Below, piece by piece: positions 50,790 through 59,644 of a stretch of 64,000 bases of DNA. Both the position numbers and the translations under genes were made by a program. The stretch's first letter is position 1. Every line of letters starts with the position of its first letter. Under the pieces are notes generated by a model. The model had not been told where the DNA came from. It saw only the letters and a list, made by a program, of their open reading frames with translations, and searched no databases. Origin of the DNA: Lachnospiraceae bacterium UBA7076 (lineage in GTDB: Bacteria > Bacillota > Clostridia > Lachnospirales > Lachnospiraceae); the NCBI GenBank assembly GCA_002493625.1, contig DKZK01000013.1, forward strand, positions 43,573 to 107,572, given 5' to 3'.

Positions 50790-52877
50790 ATGGTTCAATT
50801 TGTCAGAAATGAAATGGTCCGGATTTTTAATAATCGAAAGTTATGGCTGATTATGTGCGGCATGCTGTTATTGAATATTGGAATTTTCCTTGTTTCTTCT
50901 TCGATGGATGAAATCAGCCCGTCAGAGTACAGACAGGTGAAAAAGGAAGCAGGGGAGCAGACCGATGTTTTTTTTGAACATTACATGAATGATATGGAAG
51001 CACCCGTATATAAAAGATTATTTGATGAATACACGTCCGTACAGGAGTATGAGATGTACGTGCAGGGCGTTATGGATAATGCGGACGAAAGCAGCCGGGT
51101 TTCCATTTTTCAGGATGAATTTTCAAAAAATAATATCAAAAAAACAAAAGCGGATTATTTAAGGTGTAAGGAAATTGTGCCGCAATTTGTGGGAAGCTAT
51201 GGTTTGGAGTATGCAATAAATTTTTTTGCAGCGGATATAATCGTGTTTGTTGTAATTATAATAATAGTTAATCTTCTGATTATGCAGGATAAAAAAAGAG
51301 GAGTGCTGAATCTGCTCAAGGCAACAAAATGTGGCGACGGAAGACTGATGCATACAAAGACGTTCACTGCATTTTTATATGTGGGGTTATTTGGAATTGT
51401 CGTATATGCTGTCAATATTGCAATGGCTGTAGGCTTGTATGGTGAAATTTCCTTTGATGCGCCGGTACAGTCTATGTCAGGTTATGCAAAAACTGCTATG
51501 GGTCAGAGTATAGGAGGTTTTGTTATAAGTGCGGGCGTCCACAAAATATTTACATATGGCGTTCTTACCGCACTGGCTGTATTATTTGCAATTCTTTCAT
51601 CAAATGAAGTTATTATGTATGTGCTGTCCGGTATATTGTGCGCTGTGGAGATTTCGGTAAATGCTGCCGGGAAATTGTTGAATAATATGTTTATGAAGCG
51701 TGCCACAATCATAAATATGCTGGACATAGATGATTTTTATCAATACTATAACTATAACATATTTAATAAACCAATATCGGCAGCTTTTATTGATATGATT
51801 TCCTTTACTGTATTAATTGGTGTTGCTTTATATATTTGCGCATATGTTTTTGCACACAGGGAGACCGAATACAGAAGTGCTGCAAGATACAGGGGAAAAG
51901 GTAAAAAGGGAAAGCTTTATGGACTAACTTTCCTTGACGGATATAAATTTTTATTTGGGTATAAGATTATTTTTGTGTTTATTGCAATTTTACTACTCCA
52001 ATTTGCTATGTATAAGGATAAACATGCACGGTGGTATGAGAGTGAGCTTTATTATCGCAGTTACATGAAGCAGATAGAGGGGGAGGTTACGGATGATAAG
52101 GTTGAATTTATCAATTCGGAAGTTTTAAGAATGCAGGAATTGCATGAGAGATTGGATGAATTGTATTATGAATATAACAATGAAATTATATCGTATGCAG
52201 AATATGAAAATCTTAGTGACAGGATTTGGAATGAACTGAAAAAGGAAGGTGCCATTGTCAGATGTAAAAATTATGTAGATTATATATTGTCCCGTTCAGA
52301 GCCTGATGTTGAATTTGTATATGACAGAGGCTGGAACTATATATTTGGAAGTGATGCATATAGAAATGATGTCAAAAACGCTGTGATATTGATGCTTGCC
52401 GTACTTATTGCGGTTGCATTTATGTATGGTGAGGAATACAGATATGGAATGGACAGGCTTATAAATATAAGCATGAAGCATAAACAGCTTAAAGTAAAAA
52501 AAGCAAGCATTGTATTGTTATATATTGCGGTAATATTCCTGCTTGTTTACCTGACAGAGCTGTTGTGGGCCAATTGGGAATTCGGGCTCACAAACGGAAA
52601 CATAAGCTGTGTTTCCCTTATGCGTCTTTCGAATGTAAATGGAGCAATAAGCATATGGGGATATTGTGCCTTGCTGTGGACGATAAGACTTGCGACGATT
52701 TGCGTAATAAGCCTTCTGACTGCATTTCTTTGCAGATGCATAAAAAACAGCAATTACACAATGATATTATTAACTATTATTGTTATTTTGCCGTTGCTGC
52801 TGCATTTACTGGGAATACATGCATTTGATAAATACAGCCTTAATCCTTTATTGTCAGGGAATATGCTGCTGCAATAA
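50790..52877 (+). CDS. large multi-span ABC-2-like permease
   Basis: 695 residues. Two halves with the same plan: a span right after a basic start (about 17-35, and again about 386-404), then a charged outer domain of roughly 110-120 residues rich in Tyr/Glu (36-150 and 405-520), then five or so spans. Each outer domain carries ExY-type helices (EYEMYVQGVMDN; YYRSYMKQIEG). This duplicated architecture resembles bacteriocin-associated integral membrane proteins and lantibiotic-immunity permeases. Ends with a hydrophobic tail; no terminator is evident before the sporulation promoter downstream. Confidence 0.82.
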   Translation: MVQFVRNEMVRIFNNRKLWLIMCGMLLLNIGIFLVSSSMDEISPSEYRQVKKEAGEQTDVFFEHYMNDMEAPVYKRLFDEYTSVQEYEMYVQGVMDNADESSRVSIFQDEFSKNNIKKTKADYLRCKEIVPQFVGSYGLEYAINFFAADIIVFVVIIIIVNLLIMQDKKRGVLNLLKATKCGDGRLMHTKTFTAFLYVGLFGIVVYAVNIAMAVGLYGEISFDAPVQSMSGYAKTAMGQSIGGFVISAGVHKIFTYGVLTALAVLFAILSSNEVIMYVLSGILCAVEISVNAAGKLLNNMFMKRATIINMLDIDDFYQYYNYNIFNKPISAAFIDMISFTVLIGVALYICAYVFAHRETEYRSAARYRGKGKKGKLYGLTFLDGYKFLFGYKIIFVFIAILLLQFAMYKDKHARWYESELYYRSYMKQIEGEVTDDKVEFINSEVLRMQELHERLDELYYEYNNEIISYAEYENLSDRIWNELKKEGAIVRCKNYVDYILSRSEPDVEFVYDRGWNYIFGSDAYRNDVKNAVILMLAVLIAVAFMYGEEYRYGMDRLINISMKHKQLKVKKASIVLLYIAVIFLLVYLTELLWANWEFGLTNGNISCVSLMRLSNVNGAISIWGYCALLWTIRLATICVISLLTAFLCRCIKNSNYTMILLTIIVILPLLLHLLGIHAFDKYSLNPLLSGNMLLQ

Positions 52878-52896
52878 TTTTTAATAAAATTATTGT

Positions 52897-52925
52897 GCAT
52901 AAATCCCCATTTCTTACAGATACTA
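52897..52925 (+). promoter_or_regulatory. candidate sigma-G/sigma-F promoter of spoVT
   Basis: GCATA 52897-52901, 17-base spacer, GATACTA 52919-52925. This matches the forespore consensus GHATR and CATnHTA at all but the first -10 base. In B. subtilis spoVT is a sigma-G gene. Confidence 0.5.
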
Positions 52926-52966
52926 ACATCATATTGAAAAAGAATATGATGGAGGTATGACAAAAA

Positions 52967-53515
52967 ATGAAGGCTACGGGAATTGTCAGAAGAATAGATG
53001 AGCTTGGAAGAATAGTAGTGCCTAAGGAGATAAGGCGTGTTCTTAGGATACGTGAAGGAGACCCGCTGGAGATTTTTACGGATAAGGAAGGCGAGATAAT
53101 TTTAAAAAAATATTCACCGATAGGCGAGCTTGGAACATTTGCACAGCAGTATGTTGAGGCGGCAGCGCAGATACTTGGCTGCGGCGTGTGTGTATGTGAC
53201 AGGGATCAGATTATTGCTGTTGCCGGTATTCCTAAAAAGGAGCTGCTTGGAAGAAGTCTTCACAGGGAGCTTGAGGATGCCATAAACGACAGGGAATCTA
53301 TTTTTGCCAAGAAGGGTGAAAAGAAATTTATAAAGATAACCGGGAACGGTGAAAATGAATATTCCGGACAGATTGTTCAGACAATCATAAGCGAGGGAGA
53401 CGCAATCGGCGCCGTTATTTTACTCAGCAAGGATGGAGATAAAACCGTAGGGGAAAGTGAATGGAAGGCAGCGGTTATAGCTGCAAATTTTCTCGGTAGA
53501 CAGATGGAAGGCTGA
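52967..53515 (+). CDS. spoVT: stage V sporulation protein T
   Basis: 182 residues. N-terminal AbrB-type swapped-hairpin DNA-binding domain (MKATGIVRRIDELGRIVVPKEIRR), then a GAF-like domain with VCVCDRDQIIAVAGIPKKELLG. Regulates forespore genes. The out-of-frame ATG in GGAGGTATG just upstream is not used; ATG 52967 gives the family N-terminus. Confidence 0.96.
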   Translation: MKATGIVRRIDELGRIVVPKEIRRVLRIREGDPLEIFTDKEGEIILKKYSPIGELGTFAQQYVEAAAQILGCGVCVCDRDQIIAVAGIPKKELLGRSLHRELEDAINDRESIFAKKGEKKFIKITGNGENEYSGQIVQTIISEGDAIGAVILLSKDGDKTVGESEWKAAVIAANFLGRQMEG

Positions 53516-53562
53516 TTTGCTCTGCTTTTTTTGAAAAATATTGCTTTTGCAGGCTTTTATAC

Positions 53563-53591
53563 TTGACAATTAATGGTTAAAAGGGTATAAA
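53563..53591 (+). promoter_or_regulatory. sigma-A promoter of the HU gene
   Basis: TTGACA 53563-53568, 17-base spacer, TATAAA 53586-53591. The leader holds GATTACT/AGTAATC, a possible stabilising hairpin, before the ribosome site. Confidence 0.8.
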
Positions 53592-53687
53592 TATGCGTAG
53601 GGCTTTTTTTTAAAGCTTAAGTAAAAGGGGATTACTATAATTAAGTGAGTAATCAAAAACGTTTTTATTTATAGGAGGAATATTTCG

Positions 53688-53960
53688 ATGAACAAGAGTG
53701 AATTAGTTGCAAGCATGGCTGAGAAGACCGGACTTAAGAAGGTTGATGTTGAGAAGGTACTTAAGGCTTTCACTGAGACTGTTGCAGATGAATTAAAGAA
53801 GGGCGAGAAGATTCAGTTAGTTGGATTTGGTACATTTGAGGTAGCTGAGAGACCTGCAAGAGAGGGAAGAAATCCTAGAACTGGCGAGACAATGAAGATT
53901 GCTGCATCAAAGGCTCCTAAGTTCAAGGCAGGAAAGGCTTTAAAGGATTCTATCAACTAA
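53688..53960 (+). CDS. hup: DNA-binding protein HU
   Basis: 90 residues; nucleoid protein that bends DNA as a dimer. MNKSELVASMAEKTGLKK, the LVGFGTFEVAERPAREGRNPRTGE arm and its Pro tip, and KFKAGKALKD are textbook. Codon choice is strongly biased, as expected for high expression. Own promoter and terminator make it a single-gene unit. Confidence 0.98.
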   Translation: MNKSELVASMAEKTGLKKVDVEKVLKAFTETVADELKKGEKIQLVGFGTFEVAERPAREGRNPRTGETMKIAASKAPKFKAGKALKDSIN

Positions 53961-53984
53961 GACATTGACAATTAGAGTATAAAT

Positions 53985-54030
53985 TAATGGGTCATCTCAC
54001 TTTAAGTGTGATGACCTATTAATTTTTTAT
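53985..54030 (+). terminator. terminator after hup
   Basis: TAATGGGTCATC pairs with GATGACCTATTA (one wobble) and ATTTTTTATT follows. Confidence 0.82.
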
Positions 54031-54064
54031 TAATTTAATCAGGAAAATTATATAAGGAGTTAAT

Positions 54065-54304
54065 ATGAGGCTTGACAAATATTTAAAGGTTTCACGTCTT
54101 ATTAAAAGAAGGACAATTGCAAATGAAGCGTGCGATGCGGGACGTGTTATGGTAAACAATAAGGTTGTTAAAGCGTCCTATGATGTTAAGGTAGGTGACA
54201 TTATAGAGATAAGCTTCGGGAATAAATCTGTTAAAGCTGAGGTTACAATGATAGCTGATACAAGCAAAAAAGAGGAGGCAAAGGAAATGTACAGGTATCT
54301 ATAG
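54065..54304 (+). CDS. rqcP: RqcP/YabO, S4-domain ribosome quality-control factor
   Basis: 79 residues, almost wholly an S4 RNA-binding domain: MRLDKYLKVSRLIKRRTIANEACDAGRV. RqcP stabilises tRNA on stalled 50S subunits during RqcH alanine tailing. ATG behind AAGGAG; it heads the yabP-yabQ-divIC string as in Bacilli. Confidence 0.94.
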   Translation: MRLDKYLKVSRLIKRRTIANEACDAGRVMVNNKVVKASYDVKVGDIIEISFGNKSVKAEVTMIADTSKKEEAKEMYRYL

Positions 54305-54359
54305 CCGTAAACCAGCATATAATATTTTATATGCTATGTCTTATAAGCGGGGGAGTGCT

Positions 54360-54635
54360 ATGGAGCTTGGAGCAAAACATGGGATTTGCCTTAATGAGAG
54401 AGAAAAAGGCACGATTACGGGCGTAAAAAAGGTTTTGTGCTTTGATGAAAAAGAGGCTGAACTAAATACTGAGCTTGGAAAGCTTACTATAAAGGGCGAA
54501 GATTTACATATGGAAAAATATGACAGTGACAGCGGTGATTTGGAGTTTACAGGCTGTGTAATAAGCATTACATATTCGGAGATTATGGAGCCGGGGAAAG
54601 CTGCATCAAAACTATTCGGAAGGTTGTTCAGATAG
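54360..54635 (+). CDS. yabP: sporulation protein YabP
   Basis: 91 residues, all-beta YabP/YqfC family (VKKVLCFDEKEAELNTELGKLTIKGEDLHMEKYD). Needed for spore coat/cortex stages in Bacilli. ATG 54360 has GGGGGAG five bases upstream; the in-frame ATG at 54336 has no site. Directly abuts yabQ. Confidence 0.88.
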   Translation: MELGAKHGICLNEREKGTITGVKKVLCFDEKEAELNTELGKLTIKGEDLHMEKYDSDSGDLEFTGCVISITYSEIMEPGKAASKLFGRLFR

Positions 54636-55034
54636 ATGTATGAATTTATCAGCGGTCAGTGGAATATGATGATTATCAGTCTTCTGTTGGGTGCATGTAT
54701 GGGTTTTATTTATGATTTGATAAGGTGCTTCAGAAGACTTGTCAGTCACAATAATTTTTTTATTGCGCTTTCAGATCTGGTGTTCTGGGTTTTGGGCGCA
54801 TGTGTCACAATCGCCTGCATTAACAGATACAATTATGGAAGCCTGAGATGGTACGTGCTGTTCGGTATGCTTCTTGGTTTCCTGATTTATCATTACACGG
54901 TAAGCAGGGTACTTATGTTCGCTGCCGGTTATGTTATAGTATTTATAAGAAAAATATGCAAAAAATGTAACGTACTGTTGAAAAAAGTAAGTAAATGGGT
55001 TAAAATAAAGCCAAGAATGTCGAAAAACAGATAA
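54636..55034 (+). CDS. yabQ: sporulation protein YabQ
   Basis: 132 residues, four membrane spans (about 11-30, 45-62, 70-88, 92-108) and a basic tail (KKCNVLLKKVSKW). GACMGFIYDLIRCFRR is the family's first-helix motif. It localises to the forespore membrane and is required for cortex formation in B. subtilis. No bases separate it from yabP. Confidence 0.88.
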   Translation: MYEFISGQWNMMIISLLLGACMGFIYDLIRCFRRLVSHNNFFIALSDLVFWVLGACVTIACINRYNYGSLRWYVLFGMLLGFLIYHYTVSRVLMFAAGYVIVFIRKICKKCNVLLKKVSKWVKIKPRMSKNR

Positions 55035-55072
55035 GAAATACGTAGGATTATTATTTTATAGCAGGTGTGTTT

Positions 55073-55378
55073 ATGGCAAAGAGAAGGAAAAAATCAACAA
55101 GAAGACAGTCAAAGCTGGCCAGTATGTTTATCATTGTGGCTGTTGTTGTTGTGTGTATGGCATCATTGTTTAAAATTTCAGACCTTTATAATGAGAGCAG
55201 GGAGCTTACATATACAGAAAAAGTACTTCAGACTAAGATTGAGCAGACGGAGCTTGACAGGCAGGAGCTGGAGGCAAGGGAGCAGTATATGAAGACGAAG
55301 CAGTACATAGAGGATGTTGCAAAGGAAAAATTAGGGCTTGTATATCCGGATGAGATAGTTATAAAACCTGAGCAATAA
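55073..55378 (+). CDS. divIC: septum formation initiator DivIC/FtsB
   Basis: 101 residues: basic cytoplasmic head (KRRKKSTRRQSK), one span (about 19-37), then a coiled coil (RELTYTEKVLQTKIEQTELDRQELEAREQY) and the short IEDVAKEKLGLVYPDE motif. Works with DivIB and FtsL to activate septal wall synthesis. ATG 55073 preferred over in-frame GTG 55067. Confidence 0.92.
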   Translation: MAKRRKKSTRRQSKLASMFIIVAVVVVCMASLFKISDLYNESRELTYTEKVLQTKIEQTELDRQELEAREQYMKTKQYIEDVAKEKLGLVYPDEIVIKPEQ

Positions 55379-55381
55379 AAG

Positions 55382-55440
55382 GAGCTGTTGCGCTGAGACT
55401 GTCACAGGAATGTGCCGTAGTGCAGCGGCTTCTTTTTTTG
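55382..55440 (+). terminator. terminator after divIC
   Basis: GAGCTGTTGCGCT pairs throughout with AGTGCAGCGGCTT (several wobbles) and TTTTTTT follows. The arms again resemble the CTGYCGCA family. Confidence 0.82.
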
Positions 55441-55470
55441 TCTATAACATTTAAAAAATCCCACTAAGAT

Positions 55471-55503
55471 TTGACAGACAATATACCTGCGGACAAGTAT
55501 AAT
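55471..55503 (+). promoter_or_regulatory. spoIIE promoter with 21-base spacer, Spo0A-type
   Basis: Consensus TTGACA (55471-55476) and TATAAT (55498-55503) are 21 bases apart, not 17. B. subtilis spoIIE and spoIIG promoters show the same wide spacing and need Spo0A bound at the -35. TTTGACA here is one base from the inverse of the 0A box TGTCGAA. Confidence 0.65.
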
Positions 55504-55573
55504 CTATAAACGCCGCCTGTTAAATAAGTATCTTGAGGGCGGGCTATGCTTTATATTTGTATAGGAGGTAGAC

Positions 55574-57604
55574 ATGGATATTGCAGGTGTTGTCGCAGAA
55601 GATAATAATCCGGTGGAGAGGTTGCTAAAGAGAGCATGGCTCATTGTGGCAGCTTTTTTTGTTGGAAGATGCCACATTTACGGAATGAATCCTTTTATGG
55701 CAGGATTTTTAATTGCAGCGTGCAATTTAGGTGAAAGAGGACTTGCGTGCGGGATAAGCCTTGTGCTGGGCGTATTTTCATTTATGGGAACAGGCGAAAC
55801 CGTCAGATACCTGATAATAGCCGTCATGGTTTATCTTGTCATGAATATGAAACGGGATAGAAGCTTTAAGTGGCAGGATTATGGGATTATATTTTTTGCA
55901 TCGACGCTCGTTTTTGTTCTTAATGCTGTATGGGGGATAATTTTTCCTGAAACTCTGTCTATCGGTGAGGCATTTGTGGAGGCTGCACTTACATTTTCGG
56001 TTGCCGTTATCTATTCTTATGCCATAAGAACAATCATAAATGACTATGTAAAAATTGCAATTGAAAATCAGGCGGCGCTCAGCGCAGTGGCTCTTGCGGC
56101 GACAGTTCTTGCAGGAATGCCTGTTTCGGTATATGACAGTATTGTAGTTGCAGAGTGTTTTGCTCTTTTCAGCATCCTGTATGCAATGTATAGGTTTGGC
56201 TTTGGAATCGGTATAAGCTGGACAACCATTGCAGGGGCGGTAATGTCCGTTAAAACGGGGGATGACTATTATCTTACAAATTGGATTATTGTGGCAATCG
56301 TTTCATTTGCCATACTCTGTGTATTAAAGGGAGGGCGCATTGCCTACGGAATTACCTTTGCTGCAGTGTATTTTGCTGTAGGCTATGGTTTTTATGAAAG
56401 CATGCTTACGGAGGATTCCCTGAAAGCCGTTGTGACTGCGCTTTTTATTTTTTTTCTCCTCCCGGCAGGATGGGTTGCGGCTGTTGATGAGAGGGTAAAA
56501 AACGGAGAAATTGAGGGAACGTCCCCCGAGTGGGCGCTTCTCGTTATAAAGCGAATAAAATCGCTTGCAAAGGCATTCAAGCGGATTGACTATACGATGG
56601 CTGAGGAGTCAGGAACAGGTATTGGATTTTCAGATGTGGGAGAAATTATAGACGATTTTACAAACCAGCTTGCAAATCCTGTTCCCCTGAAGAAAACAAT
56701 TGAAGCAAAAATTATAGAGGATTTAAACAGAATGGAGATAGCGGTCAGAAGTTTTGTCCTCACAAAAAACAGGAATGACAGATATGAGGTTTATATTACC
56801 CTTAAATGTAACAGAGGACGTCTTATTGTCTCGGATAATGTGAGAAAGGTTGTTGAGGAGCATATGGGCATCAGGCTTGGCTTAAAGGAGGACAGCCGTT
56901 CTATAGTTGGAAGAAATTATGATATACTCTGTCTTGAGCAAAAACCGGAATTTAAGTGCGAGGTCGCCGTCCGGACCTTAAGCCGCTATGAGAATCAGGT
57001 GTCGGGTGATAATTTCTATGTGGGTGATATAAGAGACGGAAGAATGCTGCTTATGATTGCCGATGGTATGGGAAATGGTGAAAGGGCATCCTCGGACAGC
57101 AGAAACCTTCTTGATGCCCTTGAGGAGCTTCTGCTTGCAGGATTTGATAAGGAAATGTCCATTAAGGTTGTCAATTCCTATTTGTCCAGGCACAATAAGG
57201 GTGAGAGATATGCAACGCTGGACATGCTTATACTCGATCTGCATACAGGCTATGGAACCATATATAAGCAGGGAGCGGCGGCAACCTATATAAAACGGGA
57301 TGACAGAATGGAAATTGTGAAATCCACCTCCCTGCCTGTGGGCATCGTTGAGGGAGCCGAGTGGGAAAACTGTGAAAAGAAGCTTTATGATGGGGATTTG
57401 GTGGTCATGCTGAGCGATGGTATTCTGGAAAGCATCGTTTTTGAAAATAAGGAGGAATATCTCCGCGACATGATTCTGTCATGCGACGATATGGAGAGCG
57501 AGGAAATTGCCGAACGGGTGATTGAGGAAATAAAAGGAATATCGGGAAACAGACTTAAGGATGATGCGACGATAATTGTGGGAAAACTTGTTAAATCTTT
57601 GTGA
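55574..57604 (+). CDS. spoIIE: stage II sporulation protein E, SpoIIAA-P phosphatase
   Basis: 676 residues. About ten spans occupy 15-310, a regulatory region follows, and a PP2C phosphatase domain fills about 470-676 with metal ligands in IADGMGNGERAS and MLSDGIL and DDATII. It dephosphorylates SpoIIAA to release sigma-F in the forespore and helps form the polar septum. It is some 150 residues shorter than the B. subtilis protein, mainly in the region between the spans and the phosphatase. AGGAGG site before ATG 55574. Confidence 0.95.
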   Translation: MDIAGVVAEDNNPVERLLKRAWLIVAAFFVGRCHIYGMNPFMAGFLIAACNLGERGLACGISLVLGVFSFMGTGETVRYLIIAVMVYLVMNMKRDRSFKWQDYGIIFFASTLVFVLNAVWGIIFPETLSIGEAFVEAALTFSVAVIYSYAIRTIINDYVKIAIENQAALSAVALAATVLAGMPVSVYDSIVVAECFALFSILYAMYRFGFGIGISWTTIAGAVMSVKTGDDYYLTNWIIVAIVSFAILCVLKGGRIAYGITFAAVYFAVGYGFYESMLTEDSLKAVVTALFIFFLLPAGWVAAVDERVKNGEIEGTSPEWALLVIKRIKSLAKAFKRIDYTMAEESGTGIGFSDVGEIIDDFTNQLANPVPLKKTIEAKIIEDLNRMEIAVRSFVLTKNRNDRYEVYITLKCNRGRLIVSDNVRKVVEEHMGIRLGLKEDSRSIVGRNYDILCLEQKPEFKCEVAVRTLSRYENQVSGDNFYVGDIRDGRMLLMIADGMGNGERASSDSRNLLDALEELLLAGFDKEMSIKVVNSYLSRHNKGERYATLDMLILDLHTGYGTIYKQGAAATYIKRDDRMEIVKSTSLPVGIVEGAEWENCEKKLYDGDLVVMLSDGILESIVFENKEEYLRDMILSCDDMESEEIAERVIEEIKGISGNRLKDDATIIVGKLVKSL

Positions 57605-57671
57605 TAAGTATGTACATCCCCAAAATCGTGATTTATAATATAATACATTATTTTATGTCAGGTTTTAACAG

Positions 57672-59102
57672 ATGGATAAATTTATTTTTAATGTAAAAAA
57701 GTATATAGAGGAAAACCATATGCTGGAAAATGCGGACGGCGTGGTTATAGGACTTTCAGGAGGACCGGATTCCGTATGTCTTCTCAGGGTTATGTGTGAG
57801 CTTTCCGGTTGCTTTGGCATTGGAAAAGACCGGATTTACTGTGTGCACATTAACCATATGATAAGAGGCGGGGAGGCTGATGCTGACGAGGAATTTGCCC
57901 GCCGGCTCTGCGGTAAGCTTGGTCTTCCTTTTGTATGCTTCAAAAAGGATATAACTGCTTATGCAGAGAAAATCGGATGCTCTGTTGAGGAGGCGGGAAG
58001 AATGTACAGATATGACTGCTTCCGTCAGGTTATGAAAGAGAATAATATAAACAGGCTTGCAGTGGCGCATAACAAAAATGATGTGGCGGAAACATTGATA
58101 TTTAACATGCTTCGTGGAACCGGAATTAAGGGCATGTCAGGTATACGATCTGTAAGAGATGATGTTATAAGACCGCTGCTTTCCTGCTATAGAGCTGATA
58201 TAGAGAAATATCTTGAAAGCATCGGACAGGATTACAGAACGGATTCCACAAATCTTTCCACTGATTACGACAGAAACAGAATAAGGCATATTATTTTGCC
58301 TGAGCTTACGGAAATTAACTCCAATGCCATCGAGCACATTTACAGCCTTGCCGCTGAAGCGGAAAGGGTTTATGAGTATGTCCACAAAAGGGTGGAGGAG
58401 GATATGGTGAGCGTCCTTTCGGATGCTGAGGCTTCCGGTGGGAGTTGTGCTGATGCGGAGGGATTGAAAAAAATAAATATTGATATCAATAAGCTTGAAA
58501 AATGTGATGACGTTATCAAAGAGCATATTATTCATGAAGCAATTGCGCAGGCGGCAGGGAGCCGTAAGGATATAAGCAGGAAGCATGTCCTGGCGGTTCT
58601 TGAGCTTTGCAAAGCAGGTACGGGAAAGCAAATTATGCTACCCTATGAAATATGCGCAAGAAGAAGCTATGACAATATAATCATAACCCAAAGCTGTCGT
58701 GTAAAGGAAGCGTACTGTGTAGATGTAGATGGAGACGGAAGCTATGAAATTGTGGATGTGGGTATATTTTCCGTAAGTGTGGAGCCGTGGAAGGGCAGTA
58801 TGGAAGTTTCAAAAAAAATCTATACTAAAATGGTTGATTATGGTAAAATAAAAGGTAATGTTTGTATAAGAACACCTGAGTCAGGGGATTATATTATAAT
58901 TGATGGCAAAGGCAGTTCTAAGAAATTGTCCAGACTGTTTATTGATAAAAAGATAGACAGGGTAAAACGGCTCACATGGCCTGTTATCGCATGTGGTAAT
59001 GAAATTATCTGGGCCGTAGGTCTTCGGTACAGTGAGGCTTACAAGGTGGATGAAAACACGCGCAAAGTTATGTGTATAAATTTCAAAGGAAAAGGAGAGT
59101 AA
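57672..59102 (+). CDS. tilS: tRNA(Ile)-lysidine synthase
   Basis: Changes C34 of the AUA-reading tRNA-Ile to lysidine. 476 residues: PP-loop SGGPDS 29-34, HINHMIRGGEAD-type substrate loop, GHNxxD-like AHNKNDVAET, and RNRIRH near 196. The C-terminal TilS domain (GSSKKLSRLFIDKKI) is present. ATA is a common codon here, so the enzyme matters. No strong ribosome site precedes ATG 57672. Confidence 0.95.
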   Translation: MDKFIFNVKKYIEENHMLENADGVVIGLSGGPDSVCLLRVMCELSGCFGIGKDRIYCVHINHMIRGGEADADEEFARRLCGKLGLPFVCFKKDITAYAEKIGCSVEEAGRMYRYDCFRQVMKENNINRLAVAHNKNDVAETLIFNMLRGTGIKGMSGIRSVRDDVIRPLLSCYRADIEKYLESIGQDYRTDSTNLSTDYDRNRIRHIILPELTEINSNAIEHIYSLAAEAERVYEYVHKRVEEDMVSVLSDAEASGGSCADAEGLKKINIDINKLEKCDDVIKEHIIHEAIAQAAGSRKDISRKHVLAVLELCKAGTGKQIMLPYEICARRSYDNIIITQSCRVKEAYCVDVDGDGSYEIVDVGIFSVSVEPWKGSMEVSKKIYTKMVDYGKIKGNVCIRTPESGDYIIIDGKGSSKKLSRLFIDKKIDRVKRLTWPVIACGNEIIWAVGLRYSEAYKVDENTRKVMCINFKGKGE

Positions 59103-59103
59103 T

Positions 59104-59625
59104 ATGGCGGAAAAAATAGGCGTACTTATAAGTGAAGATAAGGTTGCGGAAAAAATCCGGGAGATGGCGGATACCATAAATAAGGACTATGCCGGAAAAA
59201 GCGTGCATATAATTGGAGTGTTAAAAGGAAGCATTTTCTTTATGTGCGAGCTTGCAAAGAAGATTGAGGTTCCGGTTACAATGGATTTTATGTCTGTAAC
59301 AAGCTATGGCAACGATACAAAATCGTCAGGGGTTGTACGGCTTATAAAGGATTTGGATGAGTCCATAGAGGGCCGTGATGTCATTCTTGTAGAGGATATT
59401 ATGGATTCGGGCAGGACACTTTCTTATCTTGTAAAGATACTTAAGGAGAGAAAGCCTGCAAGCTTCAGAATTATAACCCTGTTAGACAAGCCGGACAGAA
59501 GGGTTGTTGACTTGGAGCCGGATATGACAGGATTTGTTATTCCTGACAGGTTTGTAGTGGGATGCGGTTTAGACTGTGCGCAGAAATACAGAAATCTGCC
59601 GTACATTGGAGTGATAGAGGAATAA
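59104..59625 (+). CDS. hpt: hypoxanthine phosphoribosyltransferase
   Basis: Purine salvage of hypoxanthine and guanine with PRPP. 173 residues; the PRPP-binding motif VEDIMDSGRT is at 96-105, and GVLKGSIFF and SVTSYG are the other substrate loops. ATG follows the tilS stop by one base, as in many Firmicutes where tilS-hpt-ftsH form an operon. Confidence 0.96.
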   Translation: MAEKIGVLISEDKVAEKIREMADTINKDYAGKSVHIIGVLKGSIFFMCELAKKIEVPVTMDFMSVTSYGNDTKSSGVVRLIKDLDESIEGRDVILVEDIMDSGRTLSYLVKILKERKPASFRIITLLDKPDRRVVDLEPDMTGFVIPDRFVVGCGLDCAQKYRNLPYIGVIEE

Positions 59626-59644
59626 GGTCAGAAGGGAGCGTAAA

